Assembly (NCBI GenBank): GCA_049609625.1
Contig: JBMYYR010000044.1
Coordinates: 1 to 14,929 of the forward strand
Length of the DNA: 14,929 bases
Source of the DNA: JBMYYR01 sp049609625
Lineage (GTDB): Bacteria > Bacteroidota > Bacteroidia > Flavobacteriales > CAJXXR01
Direction: 5' to 3'
Position 1 is the stretch's first letter. Every line of letters starts with the position of its first letter. This document shows positions 14,918 through 14,929 of the stretch, piece after piece. Position numbers and translations under genes: made by a program. A model generated the notes under the pieces. It worked only from the letters and a program-made list of their open reading frames with translations. It ran no database searches and was not told the DNA's origin.

Positions 14918-14929
14918 TGTTTTTTTTGA

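Noticed and set aside
1..14929. Defence system, prophage, insertion sequence, CRISPR array or stable RNA gene
   Set aside because: I found no direct-repeat array, transposase or integrase motif, terminal inverted repeats around genes, or tRNA/rRNA-like sequence; nearly all genes are housekeeping or envelope genes.

Overview
This window looks like ordinary chromosomal DNA from a low-GC member of the Bacteroidota, most likely Flavobacteriia. Four things point there: a type IX secretion protein (PorQ), several TAnnTTTG-type -7 promoter boxes, intergenic spacers without obvious Shine-Dalgarno sequences, and housekeeping proteins with flavobacterial-style sequences. I see no rRNA, tRNA, CRISPR array, transposase, integrase or phage gene. 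The assignment to class comes from recalled family resemblance, not from a database search.

Layout. (1) Positions 1-2363, plus strand: the last 55 codons of a ClpC-type Clp ATPase, a secreted/lipoprotein endonuclease-exonuclease-phosphatase family enzyme, and chorismate synthase (aroC), closely packed and partly overlapping. (2) Positions 2364-4948: a 185-base spacer with a promoter-like box and an inverted repeat, then fumarylacetoacetase (tyrosine/homogentisate breakdown) and a family-4 glycosyltransferase. (3) Positions 4956-6196: a promoter box almost touching the start codon of an unusual two-domain protein, a nitrilase-type carbon-nitrogen hydrolase followed by a GNAT acetyltransferase. 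A 31-base palindrome lies in the convergent spacer after it. (4) Positions 6345-8660, minus strand: panB (pantothenate synthesis), then a separately promoted pair, a TatD-family metal hydrolase and tcdA (tRNA ct6A37 dehydratase), which overlap at ATGA. (5) Positions 8661-9946: back-to-back promoter boxes between panB and an unknown lipoprotein gene that ends in a strong intrinsic terminator. (6) Positions 10108-13701: a promoter box, then an MlaD/MCE lipid-transport-type protein, a membrane 4Fe-4S protein, a CCG-domain iron-sulfur protein and a small conserved protein, in tight order. (7) Positions 13781-14824: porQ, of the type IX secretion attachment complex, followed by a 21-base palindrome and a possible promoter for a gene beyond the window.

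Most genes are conserved housekeeping functions. The items that deserve a second look are the nitrilase-GNAT fusion with its near-leaderless start, the MCE protein grouped with Hdr-like iron-sulfur genes but without a visible ABC permease or ATPase, and several perfect inverted repeats in spacers. I did not find a convincing new multi-gene system.
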